Notes: generated from the letters alone by a model not told the origin. A DNA stretch of 64,000 nucleotides from Polaribacter sp. KT25b (GCF_900105145.1 NZ_LT629752.1:1274001-1338000); one strand, 5' to 3'. Shown: positions 25,600 to 34,545, counted from the first letter of the stretch. A program made the numbers and translations.

Positions 25600-26330
25600 T
25601 AGTATACTTTAAATTGATTTTTTTTCCAATACCAAGCAATTAAAAAACCTATTAAAGCACCACCAATATGTGCAAAATGAGCAACATTACCAACAGAATA
25701 CTTTGTCATTCCAAAAAATAAATCTCCTAAAATCATAACCGGAATAAAGTATTTTGCTGCAATAGGAACAGGGAAAAATATCAAGGCTAATTTTGCGTCT
25801 TTAAAGTACAAACCAAATGCAACTAAAACTCCGTAAATTGCGCCAGAAGCTCCAACTGCAGGTGTGTTGAATAAAGAGGTTATTTCGTTAAATTGTTCTT
25901 GCGTTATAGCAGTTATAACACGAGTATCATTTGTGGTTCCACTTTTTAAGATGGATAAAATTTCTGAATGATTTAAGCCAGCGTTTATAAAAAGTTCATA
26001 CAAGTTATTAAATTGATAATAGTTTACCAAAGTATAAATAATTCCTGCGCCCAAACCAGCAGAAAAATAGAAGAAAATAAATTTCTTTTTTCCCCACATT
26101 TTTTCTAAAGGCGTTCCAAAAGCCCATAAACCATACATATTAAATAAAATGTGCGCGAAACTTCCGTGCATAAACATGTGCGTTACATATTGCCAAATCC
26201 CAAAATGTTCGTTCATTGGAAAATGCAAAGCCAATATATTTGTAAAATCTAATTGTAGCAATTGTGGTGCAACAAATACAATTACATTTATAATTATTAG
26301 GTGTTTTATGGCGTCTGTAATATTGTTCAT
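25599..26330 (-). CDS. Rhomboid family intramembrane serine protease (paralogue 2)
   Basis: 243 residues. The same fold, with catalytic Ser in VGASGAIYGVLVAFG and His in VAHFAHIGGALIGF; a longer loop (about 110-150) sits between helices. It overlaps paralogue 1 by one base and lies 2 bp from the mutL stop. Order in transcription: mutL, rhomboid 2, rhomboid 1, EEP protein. Proteolysis of a membrane protein in the same operon as mismatch repair is unexplained. Confidence 0.93.
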   Translation of the reverse strand: MNNITDAIKHLIIINVIVFVAPQLLQLDFTNILALHFPMNEHFGIWQYVTHMFMHGSFAHILFNMYGLWAFGTPLEKMWGKKKFIFFYFSAGLGAGIIYTLVNYYQFNNLYELFINAGLNHSEILSILKSGTTNDTRVITAITQEQFNEITSLFNTPAVGASGAIYGVLVAFGLYFKDAKLALIFFPVPIAAKYFIPVMILGDLFFGMTKYSVGNVAHFAHIGGALIGFLIAWYWKKNQFKVY

Positions 26331-26332
26331 TT

Positions 26333-28153
26333 TTAACTATTAAATAGATTATCTATTTCGTTTAAAGTTAGTGTTTTAAATGTTGCTTTACCAAAAGGAG
26401 AAACAGTAGGTTCTTTGCAAGAAAATAAATTATTTACTAAGCTTTCTTGTTCTTTTTCAGAAAGTTGTGCTCCAGTTTTTATACATAATGTTTTTGCAAA
26501 TGATTTTGCCATTACATCAAAATGACTAAAACTAGCATCTGGCACTTCTAAATCTATATCATTTAAAAGTTCTTCTAAAATAATGGTAATTTTACTTTCT
26601 GTAACAGAAACTGGAATTCCTTTAATAGTTACACTGTCTTTTGTAAATTCATCAAACGAAAAACCAGCGTTTTCTAATTCGTTTTTAATGGTATAAATCA
26701 TTTCTATTTCTGCAGATGAAAATGAAATTTTTACGGGAAACAATAATTGCTGACTATTGGCTTCTTTAACAGTAATACTTTCTAAAAATTCTTCGTACAA
26801 AATTCTTTGATGAGCCAATGATTGATGAATTAAAACTACACCAGATTTTATCAAACTCATTACATATTTTCGCTGAATTTGAAATGTTTTTTGTGTTTTT
26901 GATTCTTGCTGATGTTCAAATAATTCTGATTGATTTCCTTCATCAGAAAAAGCAGTAGAAGTATATAATGACTCCCAACTTTGTGTTTTTTGTTCTCTTT
27001 TGTAAGGAGTCTGATTTTCCTTTTGAGTAGTTTTGGTTTCTTTAAAAGGATTAAAATCTGGATCAACAGTAATTTTTGGCACAGAAGTTTTTACAGCATT
27101 TTTATTTAAATCATAAGATGTGTCTAAGTTAGAATCTCTGTTAAAATCTAAAACAGGTGCTACATTATATTGACCTAAACTGTGTTTTACAGTTGCTCTT
27201 AGCATTGCATATAAAGCCTTTTCATTATCAAACTTTATTTCTGTTTTTGTTGGATGAATGTTTATATCAATTGTACTAGCTGGTACTGTTAAATATAAAA
27301 AATATGACGGATGTGCTCCATATTCTAACAAACCATCAAAAGCATTTACAACTGCATGATTTAAGTACGAACTTTTTATAAAACGATCATTTACAAAAAA
27401 GAATTGTTCACCACGTTTTCTTTTAGAAAATTCTGGTTTTGCTACAAAGCCTTCAATAGTAAGAATATCTGTTTGTTCGTTAATTGGCACTAATTTTTCA
27501 TTCATTTTAGCACCAAAAACAGCCACAATCCGTTTTCTTAAATTGCCACCTTTTAAATGATAAACTTCATTGTTATTATGATGCATTAAAAATGAAATTG
27601 TTGGATGTGCTAAAGCAACTCTTTGAAATTCATCAATAATATGTCTGGTTTCTACAGTATCAGATTTTAAAAAATTTCTTCTTGCTGGAATATTGTAAAA
27701 CAAATTTTTAACAGCAATACTTGTTCCTTTTGAAGTAGAAACAAAATCTTGAGAAACGATTTTACTTCCTTCAATTTTGATGGAAGTACCTAGTTCTTCA
27801 TTTTCTTGTTTTGTTTTTAATTCTACATGTGCAATTGCGGCAATAGATGCTAAAGCTTCGCCTCTAAAACCTTTTGTACAGAGATTAAATAAATCTTCTG
27901 CTTTTTGAATTTTGGATGTAGCGTGTCTTTCAAAACACATTCTAGCATCTGTGGCACTCATTCCTTTACCATTATCGATAACTTGAATTAGTGTTTTTCC
28001 TGCATCTTTTAATAAAAGTGTAATGCTCGATGCACCAGCATCAATAGCATTTTCTAATAATTCTTTTACCACAGAAGCGGGTCTTTGAACTACTTCTCCT
28101 GCAGCGATTTGATTTGCTACATGATCTGGTAAAAGTTGAATGATATCTGACAT
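26333..28153 (-). CDS. mutL: DNA mismatch repair protein MutL
   Basis: 606 residues. The GHKL ATPase domain has the Bergerat motifs: ENAIDAGAS, VIDNGKGM, STKIQKAEDL with TKGFRGEALASI, and KGTSIAVKNLFYN with PARRNFL. The C-terminal dimerisation domain is complete (from about 415). The start and end are both close-packed: the stop is 2 bp from the rhomboid and the start overlaps the next gene by one base. It couples MutS recognition to downstream repair. I do not see the DQHAxxE endonuclease motif; the region reads HQSLAHQRILYEEFLE, which is a variant of it. Confidence 0.97.
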   Translation of the reverse strand: MSDIIQLLPDHVANQIAAGEVVQRPASVVKELLENAIDAGASSITLLLKDAGKTLIQVIDNGKGMSATDARMCFERHATSKIQKAEDLFNLCTKGFRGEALASIAAIAHVELKTKQENEELGTSIKIEGSKIVSQDFVSTSKGTSIAVKNLFYNIPARRNFLKSDTVETRHIIDEFQRVALAHPTISFLMHHNNNEVYHLKGGNLRKRIVAVFGAKMNEKLVPINEQTDILTIEGFVAKPEFSKRKRGEQFFFVNDRFIKSSYLNHAVVNAFDGLLEYGAHPSYFLYLTVPASTIDINIHPTKTEIKFDNEKALYAMLRATVKHSLGQYNVAPVLDFNRDSNLDTSYDLNKNAVKTSVPKITVDPDFNPFKETKTTQKENQTPYKREQKTQSWESLYTSTAFSDEGNQSELFEHQQESKTQKTFQIQRKYVMSLIKSGVVLIHQSLAHQRILYEEFLESITVKEANSQQLLFPVKISFSSAEIEMIYTIKNELENAGFSFDEFTKDSVTIKGIPVSVTESKITIILEELLNDIDLEVPDASFSHFDVMAKSFAKTLCIKTGAQLSEKEQESLVNNLFSCKEPTVSPFGKATFKTLTLNEIDNLFNS

Positions 28154-28428
28154 TATTTTGAATAGAATATTGATATATCAAAATCTATGATATATAAAAA
28201 AATCATTACTAAAACTAAAACAATATAAATTACAGTATTGTTAGAACCTTTTTCGGCATTTTTAAGTTCGTTTAAAGCTGTAGAAAATTTAGATTTTAAG
28301 CCTTTGTTTTTTCCGGTTGTAGTTCTAAATTGATCAAGTTTGTGCTCTATTTTATAAGGGCTTCCTTCTCCTTTATAATAGCGAGGCTGATAATCAAATT
28401 TTTTGTTTGTTCTTTTTAAAAATCCCAT
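28153..28428 (-). CDS. Small membrane-anchored protein of unknown function
   Basis: 91 residues. A basic N-terminal part begins MGFLKRTNKKFDYQPRYYKG, and one C-terminal membrane helix is present (VIYIVLVLVMIFLYIIDF). It overlaps the mutL start by one base, so the two are probably translated together. The family is conserved in flavobacteria and often carries the label riboflavin synthase subunit beta. Nothing in the sequence resembles lumazine synthase, and the real ribH is at 29316. I treat that label as an error. Confidence 0.75.
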   Translation of the reverse strand: MGFLKRTNKKFDYQPRYYKGEGSPYKIEHKLDQFRTTTGKNKGLKSKFSTALNELKNAEKGSNNTVIYIVLVLVMIFLYIIDFDISIFYSK

Positions 28429-28591
28429 AATTAAAATAATAAATTGGTGAATATTGATGTTAAAATAATCAATTATTATACCAATTTTAAGCTTCCAAAT
28501 TTAAAGAATTAAAAGGAATGCGTCAAAGAATGATGTTAAAAGTATTCTTAAATGTTTTTAGATGGTTTTGAAAACCTTAACTAAATGTCTT

Positions 28592-29200
28592 TTATTTAAA
28601 ATTTATTTCTTGAGTTTTCTCAATTAATTCTTCTCCTGATTGAAGAAAAATCTTAATTGTAAATATCGTTGTATCAGGAATATTATCAGATTTTGTCATA
28701 TCAAGTTGAAAATAATCATCAGAATAATATTCATAATTATTGCTTATTTCTTTATTTTCTAGATATTCTTTTATTGCTATTTGTTTACCAAAATTATCAT
28801 AAGTAGAAAAGTTATCGGTTACATCAATAACTTCACTATTTAGAGAGTTGGTTGCTAAAATTTGGATAGAAATAACAGGGGTATTATTAATATATTTATC
28901 TGGTGGACAACTACAGGCGTAAGCAGAAGAAAAGCCCAAAGAACTTATGTTTATTTTTGATTTTGTAAAGGCAATTTGTTTCAATTCAGATTCAATAAAA
29001 ATTGATATTCCAAAAGAGTTTTTAGAAACAGGTTCTGTTGTTTCTCTATTTTGAAAGCCAGAAGTATCCCAAGATTTTATATTTAATTTTTTGTTTATCC
29101 TTTCGTAAGTTTTAATTGGTCCACAACTACAAGGATCACAAGACGTTGCTAAAAATTGTAAAAGAAATAATAAAGAAAGACAAATCAGTTTTTTATTCAT
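28592..29200 (-). CDS. Hypothetical lipoprotein with Cys-rich N-terminus
   Basis: 202 residues. The lipobox LATSC places the acylated Cys at residue 21, followed by DPCSCG. Further CSCPP lies near residue 97, so cysteines may pair or bind metal. The rest looks beta-rich and has no recognised domain. It would be exported and lipidated by Lgt, encoded earlier in the window. Function unknown. Confidence 0.7.
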   Translation of the reverse strand: MNKKLICLSLLFLLQFLATSCDPCSCGPIKTYERINKKLNIKSWDTSGFQNRETTEPVSKNSFGISIFIESELKQIAFTKSKINISSLGFSSAYACSCPPDKYINNTPVISIQILATNSLNSEVIDVTDNFSTYDNFGKQIAIKEYLENKEISNNYEYYSDDYFQLDMTKSDNIPDTTIFTIKIFLQSGEELIEKTQEINFK

Positions 29201-29315
29201 AGCAATTAAGTAAATTTATAATTCAAAGTTAAAAAATTATATCAAGAATGGTGGTGATGTAATTTTAACTTTTCTATAAATTTTTTAATGCTGACAAAAT
29301 AGTATGATTTTTTTC

Positions 29316-29822
29316 TTAAAAACCAATACTATCTGCTTTTTTACCTAGGTTTTTAAGAGCTGCCATTTTAATAGCTGCAACAGCACATTCTGTACCTTTA
29401 TTTCCTAATTTACCACCAGATCTATCTAAAGATTGTTGTTTTGTATTGTCTGTTAAAACACAGAAAATTACAGGAACATCGTGTTTTATGTTTAAATCTA
29501 CAATACCTTGTGTAACACCTTCGCAAACAAAATCGAAATGTTTTGTTTCACCTTGAATTACATTTCCAATAGCAATAATTGCATCTACTTTTTGAGATTG
29601 AATCATTTTTTTACAACCATACACTAATTCAAAACTTCCAGGAACATCCCAAGAAATAATGTTTTCGTTTGTTGCTCCACAATCTAAGAGAGTTTCAATT
29701 GCGCCTTTTTTTAAGTTTTGTGTAATCTCTGGATTCCATTCAGAAACAACAATCCCAAATCGAAAATTATTCGCATTTGGGATTGTAGCTTTATCGTAAA
29801 CGGATAAATTTGTTGTTGCCAT
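29316..29822 (-). CDS. ribH: 6,7-dimethyl-8-ribityllumazine synthase
   Basis: 168 residues. Typical lumazine synthase blocks: VSEWNPEIT, WDVPGSFELV, AIGNVIQGETKHFDFVCEG (catalytic His region) and FCVLTDNTKQQSLDRSGGKLGNKG. It catalyses the penultimate step of riboflavin synthesis and forms large icosahedral assemblies in many bacteria. It lies downstream of a TPR gene on the same strand, 72 bp apart. No FMN riboswitch is visible. Confidence 0.97.
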   Translation of the reverse strand: MATTNLSVYDKATIPNANNFRFGIVVSEWNPEITQNLKKGAIETLLDCGATNENIISWDVPGSFELVYGCKKMIQSQKVDAIIAIGNVIQGETKHFDFVCEGVTQGIVDLNIKHDVPVIFCVLTDNTKQQSLDRSGGKLGNKGTECAVAAIKMAALKNLGKKADSIGF

Positions 29823-29827
29823 TTTTT

Positions 29828-29885
29828 AGTTTTAAGTTGTTAGCCTCTAGTTTTTAGTTGCAATTAACTGCTAACTGCGACCTAA
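29828..29885. repeat. Short repetitive intergenic block
   Basis: The gap holds overlapping copies of TAGTTTTTAGTTG- and AACTGCTAACTGCG-type words, with inverted GTTAGC and GCTAAC. Repeats of this sort are scattered between genes in many flavobacteria. No function known. Confidence 0.4.
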
Positions 29886-29894
29886 TTACTAAAA

Positions 29895-30662
29895 CTATTC
29901 CGCGTATTTAGCAGCGTTTATGTATTTGTCAATATCTTTACCTTGGTCTGACTTAGCGTAGTCTTCTTTTATCTGCGTAAACAAATCTACAGCTTTGCTG
30001 TATTCTTTTAAAGACATTGCTGTTTGTGCTGCTTTGTATAAAAATAGAGGAGTTGTAAAATCATTTGCTTTTTTATTTGCTGCTTTTTCATAATAATCTA
30101 AAGCATCTTCTGGCTGATTAATATCAGAAAAAGCGTCACCAATTGCACCTAAAGAAACAGGGCCTAACATTTCATCATCAGAATTAAATTTACTTAAATA
30201 TTCAATTCCTTTATCATATTGTTTCATTTGTAAATAAGAAACACCCGCATAATAATTAGCTAAATTTCCAGCATCAGTTCCGCTATAAGAATCAGCAATA
30301 TCTATAAAACCATATTTACCATCTGCACCTTCTAAACCTAAATTTAGTAAAGAATCTATACCAGAACCTGCAGTTGCAGCTTCATCAAAATGTTTTCTTG
30401 GAAAAGCTAATTCGTTAGAAGCTTCTAATTCATTAGGCTCAATAATATATTTATTATAACCTAAAAAAGCTAAGAAAAGAACCACGATACCTATTAAAGT
30501 ATAAAATAAAGGTTGACTATTTTTTTCTATCCATTGTTCAGATTTTGTAGCAGTTTCTTCTAAACTATGAAATACTTCAGCAGTTTCGAACTTAGCATCG
30601 TCTATTTGATTTTGCTCTTTTTTATCTTTTGCTTTAAATCCTTTTTTCTTGTATGTTGCCAT
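29895..30662 (-). CDS. Membrane-anchored TPR protein (YfgM-like)
   Basis: 255 residues. A cytoplasmic N-terminus (1-48), one membrane helix (about 49-67, PLFYTLIGIVVLFLAFLGY) and four or so TPR repeats outside (about 100-250; NLANYYAGVSYLQMKQYDKGIEYL). This topology matches the YfgM/TPR_21 group of periplasmic chaperone-like scaffold proteins. It is upstream of ribH on the same strand. The divergent recF starts 115 bp away. Confidence 0.85.
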   Translation of the reverse strand: MATYKKKGFKAKDKKEQNQIDDAKFETAEVFHSLEETATKSEQWIEKNSQPLFYTLIGIVVLFLAFLGYNKYIIEPNELEASNELAFPRKHFDEAATAGSGIDSLLNLGLEGADGKYGFIDIADSYSGTDAGNLANYYAGVSYLQMKQYDKGIEYLSKFNSDDEMLGPVSLGAIGDAFSDINQPEDALDYYEKAANKKANDFTTPLFLYKAAQTAMSLKEYSKAVDLFTQIKEDYAKSDQGKDIDKYINAAKYAE

Positions 30663-30776
30663 ATTTACTTAAAAATTAGTGGCGACAAAAATAGTTTTTT
30701 TAATTGGATTTTAAAAGAGGTTATTTCGCTAAATTTTCAATAATTTGCAATTCATTTTCAAACTTGTTTTTTATTC

Positions 30777-31856
30777 ATGTATTTACAGAAAATTTCTTTA
30801 GTCAATTTTAAGAATATCGAATCGCAATCTTTTGATTTTCAGCAGAAAATAAATTGCTTTGTAGGCGATAATGGTGTTGGTAAAACCAATGTTTTAGATG
30901 CTATTTATTACTTGTCTTTTGCAAAAAGTTATTTTAATTCTGTCGCAATTCAGAATATAAAACACAATGAACCTTTTTTTATGATTGAAGGTGAATACAT
31001 TTTAAACGACAGAACAGAGAAAATTGTATGTAGTTTAAAACGTGGACAAAAAAAAGTATTGAAAAGAAATGGTAAGAATTATGATAAGTTTTCTGAACAC
31101 ATTGGTCAAATTCCGTTAGTAATTATTTCGCCTGCGGATAGAGATTTGGTTACGGAAGGAAGTGACACAAGAAGAAAATTTATTGATGGTGTAATTTCTC
31201 AACAAAATAAAACTTATTTACAAGATTTAATTGCTTATAATAAGGTACTTAGTCAAAGAAATGCTTTGTTAAAGTATTTTGCTGCAAACAGAACTTTTGA
31301 TGCTTTAAATTTAAGTGTTTACAATGAGCAGTTAGCTAATTTTGGAACTAAAATTCATGAAATTAGAAAAGAATTTTTAGAAAAATTTATTCCTATTTTT
31401 AATGAAAAATATCAAGTAATTTCTGGGGATAAAGAAAGTGTAAATTTGAAGTATAAAAGTCAGTTAGAAGATTTTACAATGTTAGAAAATTTACAAAAAT
31501 CATTAGAAAAAGATAAGGTTTTACAATACACCTCTTCTGGGATTCATAGAGACGATTTAAGCTTTGAAATTGAAGAGTATCCTATAAAAAAGTTTGGTTC
31601 TCAAGGGCAACAAAAATCGTATTTAATTGCTTTAAAATTGGCGCAATTTGAGTTTATTAAGCAACAATCAAAAATAATTCCTATTTTATTGTTTGATGAT
31701 ATTTTTGATAAGTTGGATGAAAATAGAGTTTCACAATTGATAGATTTGGTAAATAATGATGAATTTGGTCAGATATTTATTACAGATACACATCAAGAAA
31801 GAACAGAAAATATTGTAAAACAGAGTAACAAACCTTACAAGATTTTTAAATTATAA
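30777..31856 (+). CDS. recF: DNA replication and repair protein RecF
   Basis: 359 residues. SMC-like ATPase: Walker [10 protein letters not shown] near the start, the signature [17 protein letters not shown], and Walker [16 protein letters not shown]. It binds gapped DNA and helps load RecA with RecO and RecR. The DUF721 gene follows, with a palindromic repeat between, as a common recF-DUF721 pairing. Full length. Confidence 0.97.
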   Translation: MYLQKISLVNFKNIESQSFDFQQKINCFVGDNGVGKTNVLDAIYYLSFAKSYFNSVAIQNIKHNEPFFMIEGEYILNDRTEKIVCSLKRGQKKVLKRNGKNYDKFSEHIGQIPLVIISPADRDLVTEGSDTRRKFIDGVISQQNKTYLQDLIAYNKVLSQRNALLKYFAANRTFDALNLSVYNEQLANFGTKIHEIRKEFLEKFIPIFNEKYQVISGDKESVNLKYKSQLEDFTMLENLQKSLEKDKVLQYTSSGIHRDDLSFEIEEYPIKKFGSQGQQKSYLIALKLAQFEFIKQQSKIIPILLFDDIFDKLDENRVSQLIDLVNNDEFGQIFITDTHQERTENIVKQSNKPYKIFKL

Positions 31857-31857
31857 T

Positions 31858-31943
31858 CGTCATTACGAGGAAAAATGACGATGTAATCTGTTTAATATAA
31901 TAAGATTGCCACATCTAGCGAAAAAACTAGATTCGCAATGACA
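31858..31943. repeat. MITE-like palindromic repeat, copy B
   Basis: An 86-bp element begins CGTCATTACGAGG and ends ATTCGCAATGAC. Outer ends are inverted (GTCATTACGA versus TCGCAATGAC) with one mismatch. Related to copy A at 12257-12325, with a different middle. Both copies lie directly before a start codon. Confidence 0.75.
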
Positions 31944-31954
31944 AATCAAAAACA

Positions 31955-32251
31955 ATGGCAAAAAGAGAAAACGATTCATTTTCAATTCAGGATTTAATGC
32001 AAAGTTTTATCAAGGAAAATAACTTGAGTAAAGGAATGCAAAAAATTAAAGTAGAAGAAACTTGGTGTAAAATGATGGGGCCAGGAGTTGAAACGCACAC
32101 AACTTCTGTAAAATTACAGAATAAGACATTAATTATTCAGTTAAATTCATCGGTTTTAAGAGAAGAATTAAGTTACGGAAAAGATAAAATTATTAAAATG
32201 ATGAATGAAGAATTAGGTGATGAAGTAATTACTAAACTGATGTTGGTTTAA
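31955..32251 (+). CDS. DUF721 family protein (DciA-like)
   Basis: 98 residues. The motif VEETWCKMMGPGVETHTTSVKLQNKTLIIQLNSSVLREEL is the DUF721 core; the family includes DciA-type helicase-loading proteins in other phyla. It lies after recF with the repeat between. Because DciA homologues load DnaB, a role at replication is plausible, but this short flavobacterial form is unproven. Confidence 0.88.
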   Translation: MAKRENDSFSIQDLMQSFIKENNLSKGMQKIKVEETWCKMMGPGVETHTTSVKLQNKTLIIQLNSSVLREELSYGKDKIIKMMNEELGDEVITKLMLV

Positions 32252-32302
32252 ATTTCTAAAGTTTTTCTAACATAAGACGTTTATGATTTCATTTTAGTGG
32301 CT

Positions 32303-32346
32303 AATAATCTATGTAAGTTAAGTGAATAATCTATGTAAGTTAAGTG
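32303..32346. repeat. Perfect 22-bp tandem duplication
   Basis: Two exact head-to-tail copies of a 22-bp unit (core AATCTATGTAAGTTAAGTG) lie between the DUF721 gene and the ndk terminator. The perfect match suggests a recent slippage event or a binding-site duplication. Confidence 0.85.
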
Positions 32347-32409
32347 TTTCACTTTTTTCTTTCAGAAGCAAGTTAAATTAGTTATTATTTATACAATTTA
32401 AACACAAAA

Positions 32410-32437
32410 AAACTCGCAACTATTAAGTTACGAGTTT
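32410..32437 (-). terminator. Intrinsic terminator of ndk
   Basis: Stem AAACTCG...CGAGTTT is extended by AACT/AGTT after one mismatch, with loop ATTA. It lies 31 bp past the ndk stop on the minus strand and has an A run on its left that becomes a T run in the RNA. Confidence 0.8.
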
Positions 32438-32468
32438 AAATATATTTTAAACTAAGAATTAAAAATCC

Positions 32469-32888
32469 TTAAAATTGGTCTCTTCCAGAAAAGTGAAAGT
32501 TTCCTTCAATAGCAGCATTTTCATCAGAATCAGAACCATGTACAGCATTTTCTCCCATAGAAGTTGCGTATAATTTTCTAATTGTTCCTTCAGCAGCATC
32601 CGCAGGATTTGTAGCACCAATTAAAGTTCTAAAATCTTCTACAGCATTTTCTTTTTCTAAGATTGCAGCTACGATTGGTCCACGAGTCATAAACTCAACT
32701 AATTCTCCAAAAAACGGACGCTCATTATGCACAGCATAAAAAGTTTCAGCATCAGCTTTTGTCATTTGAGTTTTCTTTAAAGCTACAATTCTAAATCCTG
32801 CAGCATTCATTTTTTCTAGTATTGCACCTGTATGCCCGTTTTCTACAGCATCTGGTTTAAGCATTGTAAATGTTCTATTTGTTGCCAT
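32469..32888 (-). CDS. ndk: Nucleoside diphosphate kinase
   Basis: 139 residues, standard length. The active-site histidine is H117 in [12 protein letters not shown], and [14 protein letters not shown] and [12 protein letters not shown] are typical. It transfers phosphate between nucleoside di- and triphosphates through a phosphohistidine. Divergent from nrnA, with 100 bp between the starts. Confidence 0.98.
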   Translation of the reverse strand: MATNRTFTMLKPDAVENGHTGAILEKMNAAGFRIVALKKTQMTKADAETFYAVHNERPFFGELVEFMTRGPIVAAILEKENAVEDFRTLIGATNPADAAEGTIRKLYATSMGENAVHGSDSDENAAIEGNFHFSGRDQF

Positions 32889-32974
32889 TCTTTTACTTTT
32901 ATTTTTTAAATAGATGATTGTGAAGGTGTTTCACAAATTCGGCGCGAAATTACATAAAAATTTTAATTAAATTG

Positions 32975-32982
32975 TATATTTG
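32975..32982 (+). promoter_or_regulatory. Bacteroidota -7 promoter box for nrnA operon
   Basis: TATATTTG matches TAnnTTTG. The ATG at 32989 is 6 nt beyond, so the transcript probably has little or no 5' leader. This supports the ATG over the earlier in-frame TTG at 32980, which lies within the box. Confidence 0.55.
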
Positions 32983-32988
32983 TGCCTT

Positions 32989-34017
32989 ATGATTTTAAAA
33001 GGATTCGAAGAATTAAAAACGTTTTTAGAAAAACCTAAAAATATAGTTATTGTTGGGCATAGAAATCCTGATGGAGATGCTATGGGGTCTACTTTGGCTT
33101 TAAAACTATATTTAGATAAAAAAGGTCATAGTTGTACAGTTGTTGTGCCAAATGAATATCCAGATTTTTTACACTGGTTACCTAGTTCAGATACAACTTA
33201 TCGCTTTGATTGGCAAAATACCCAGTCTCAAAGAGCAATTAATAATTCTGATATTATTTTTCTGTTAGATTTTAATGCGTTACATAGAGTAGGTTCTGAT
33301 ATGCAAAAAACATTAGAAAAATATCCAAATGATTTTGCTATGATAGATCATCATCAACAGCCAGATGATGTAAAATATATGTATTCTGATGTTGAAATTT
33401 GTTCTACATGCCAAATGGTGTATCAATTTATAGAAATGAATGCAGATTTAGCTTTAATTGATGCTGATATCGCAACTTGTATTTATACAGGTATAATGAC
33501 AGATACTGGCTCTTTTAGATTTAGATCTACAACGAGTACTACGCATAGAATTATTGCCAATTTAATTGATAAGGGAGCTAAAAATGATAGAATTCATAAC
33601 AATGTATACGATGCAAATTCATATAATAGATTGTTGTTATTAGGTAAAGCTTTAAGTAATTTACAAATTTTACCTACATATAATACTGCGTATATAACTT
33701 TAACTTCAGAAGAAAAAAAACGTTTCGATTTTCAAAAAGGAGATACAGAAGGTGTTGTAAATTATGCATTGTCTTTAAAAGGAATAGTTTTTGCTGCTAT
33801 TTTTATTGAAGATGAGGAACAAGGAATAATTAAAATTTCTTTTAGATCTAAAGGTGAATTTTCTGTAAATCAATTTGCAAGAAATTATTTTCATGGTGGC
33901 GGACACGATAATGCTGCAGGTGGAAAATCTAATGATTCAATGGAAAATACCATTATAAAATTTACAAGTTTATTGCCTAAATATAAATCAGAATTAGAAA
34001 CTTCTTATGAAGAATAG
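32989..34017 (+). CDS. nrnA: DHH phosphoesterase, NrnA-like (oligoribonuclease / pAp phosphatase)
   Basis: 342 residues from the ATG at 32989. DHH motifs: GHRNPDGDAMGS, FLLDFN, DHHQQPDD, and the DHHA1 C-terminal GGGHDNAAGG. NrnA-type enzymes degrade short RNAs and 3'-phosphoadenosine 5'-phosphate in the cytoplasm. The gldI gene starts inside its last codons (11-bp overlap), so both are translated from one transcript with the two later PPIases. The name is by family; substrates inferred. Confidence 0.93.
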   Translation: MILKGFEELKTFLEKPKNIVIVGHRNPDGDAMGSTLALKLYLDKKGHSCTVVVPNEYPDFLHWLPSSDTTYRFDWQNTQSQRAINNSDIIFLLDFNALHRVGSDMQKTLEKYPNDFAMIDHHQQPDDVKYMYSDVEICSTCQMVYQFIEMNADLALIDADIATCIYTGIMTDTGSFRFRSTTSTTHRIIANLIDKGAKNDRIHNNVYDANSYNRLLLLGKALSNLQILPTYNTAYITLTSEEKKRFDFQKGDTEGVVNYALSLKGIVFAAIFIEDEEQGIIKISFRSKGEFSVNQFARNYFHGGGHDNAAGGKSNDSMENTIIKFTSLLPKYKSELETSYEE

Positions 34018-34537
34018 TTATTTTTTTTTCTTAATAATGTTTTGTTTTTCTTGTTCTAAAATTGAACCAAGAAAACCTATCAATTCAAAACCTTCAACAA
34101 CATTATATAATGAAACGATTAAAGAGGCAATTTCTTTAAATAAAATTGAAGATGATAAAATTCTTCAATTGATAAAAAATGATTCTACTAAAGTATATTT
34201 GCAATCTTCACAAGGATTTTGGTATACATATATTCATAAAATAGAAGAAAATTTGCCAACACCTAAAAATGGAGACGAAGTAATTTTTGAATATGAGATC
34301 AGAAATTTAAGTGATTCTTTAATCTACAGTAAAAAAGATTTAGGGATTAAAAGTTATGTAGTTGATAAAGAGGATTTTATTTCTGGATTACAAAAAGGAA
34401 TAAAGTTGATGAAAATAGGAGAAACCATTACATTTGTGCTTCCTTCATACAGCGCCTTTGGCATTACTGGAGATGGAAATAAAATAGGAATTAATCAATC
34501 GATAATTAGTACAGTAACATTAACAAACATTAAATAA
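34007..34537 (+). CDS. gldI: Gliding motility PPIase lipoprotein GldI
   Basis: 176 residues. The lipobox is FCFSC (Cys at about 16). The C-terminal FKBP-type domain (about 75-176) has GDEVIFEYEI, DKEDFISGLQKGIKLMKIGE and FVLPSYSAFG. GldI is an accessory part of gliding motility and of T9SS in flavobacteria, and its location next to nrnA matches other flavobacteria. It is likely in the periplasm or at an outer membrane surface. Overlaps nrnA by 11 bp. Confidence 0.9.
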   Translation: MKNSYFFFLIMFCFSCSKIEPRKPINSKPSTTLYNETIKEAISLNKIEDDKILQLIKNDSTKVYLQSSQGFWYTYIHKIEENLPTPKNGDEVIFEYEIRNLSDSLIYSKKDLGIKSYVVDKEDFISGLQKGIKLMKIGETITFVLPSYSAFGITGDGNKIGINQSIISTVTLTNIK

Positions 34538-34545
34538 ATAGAAAA

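Noticed and set aside
29823..29894. FMN riboswitch for ribH
   Set aside because: The gap is only 72 bp and made of repetitive words; no RFN-element pattern.
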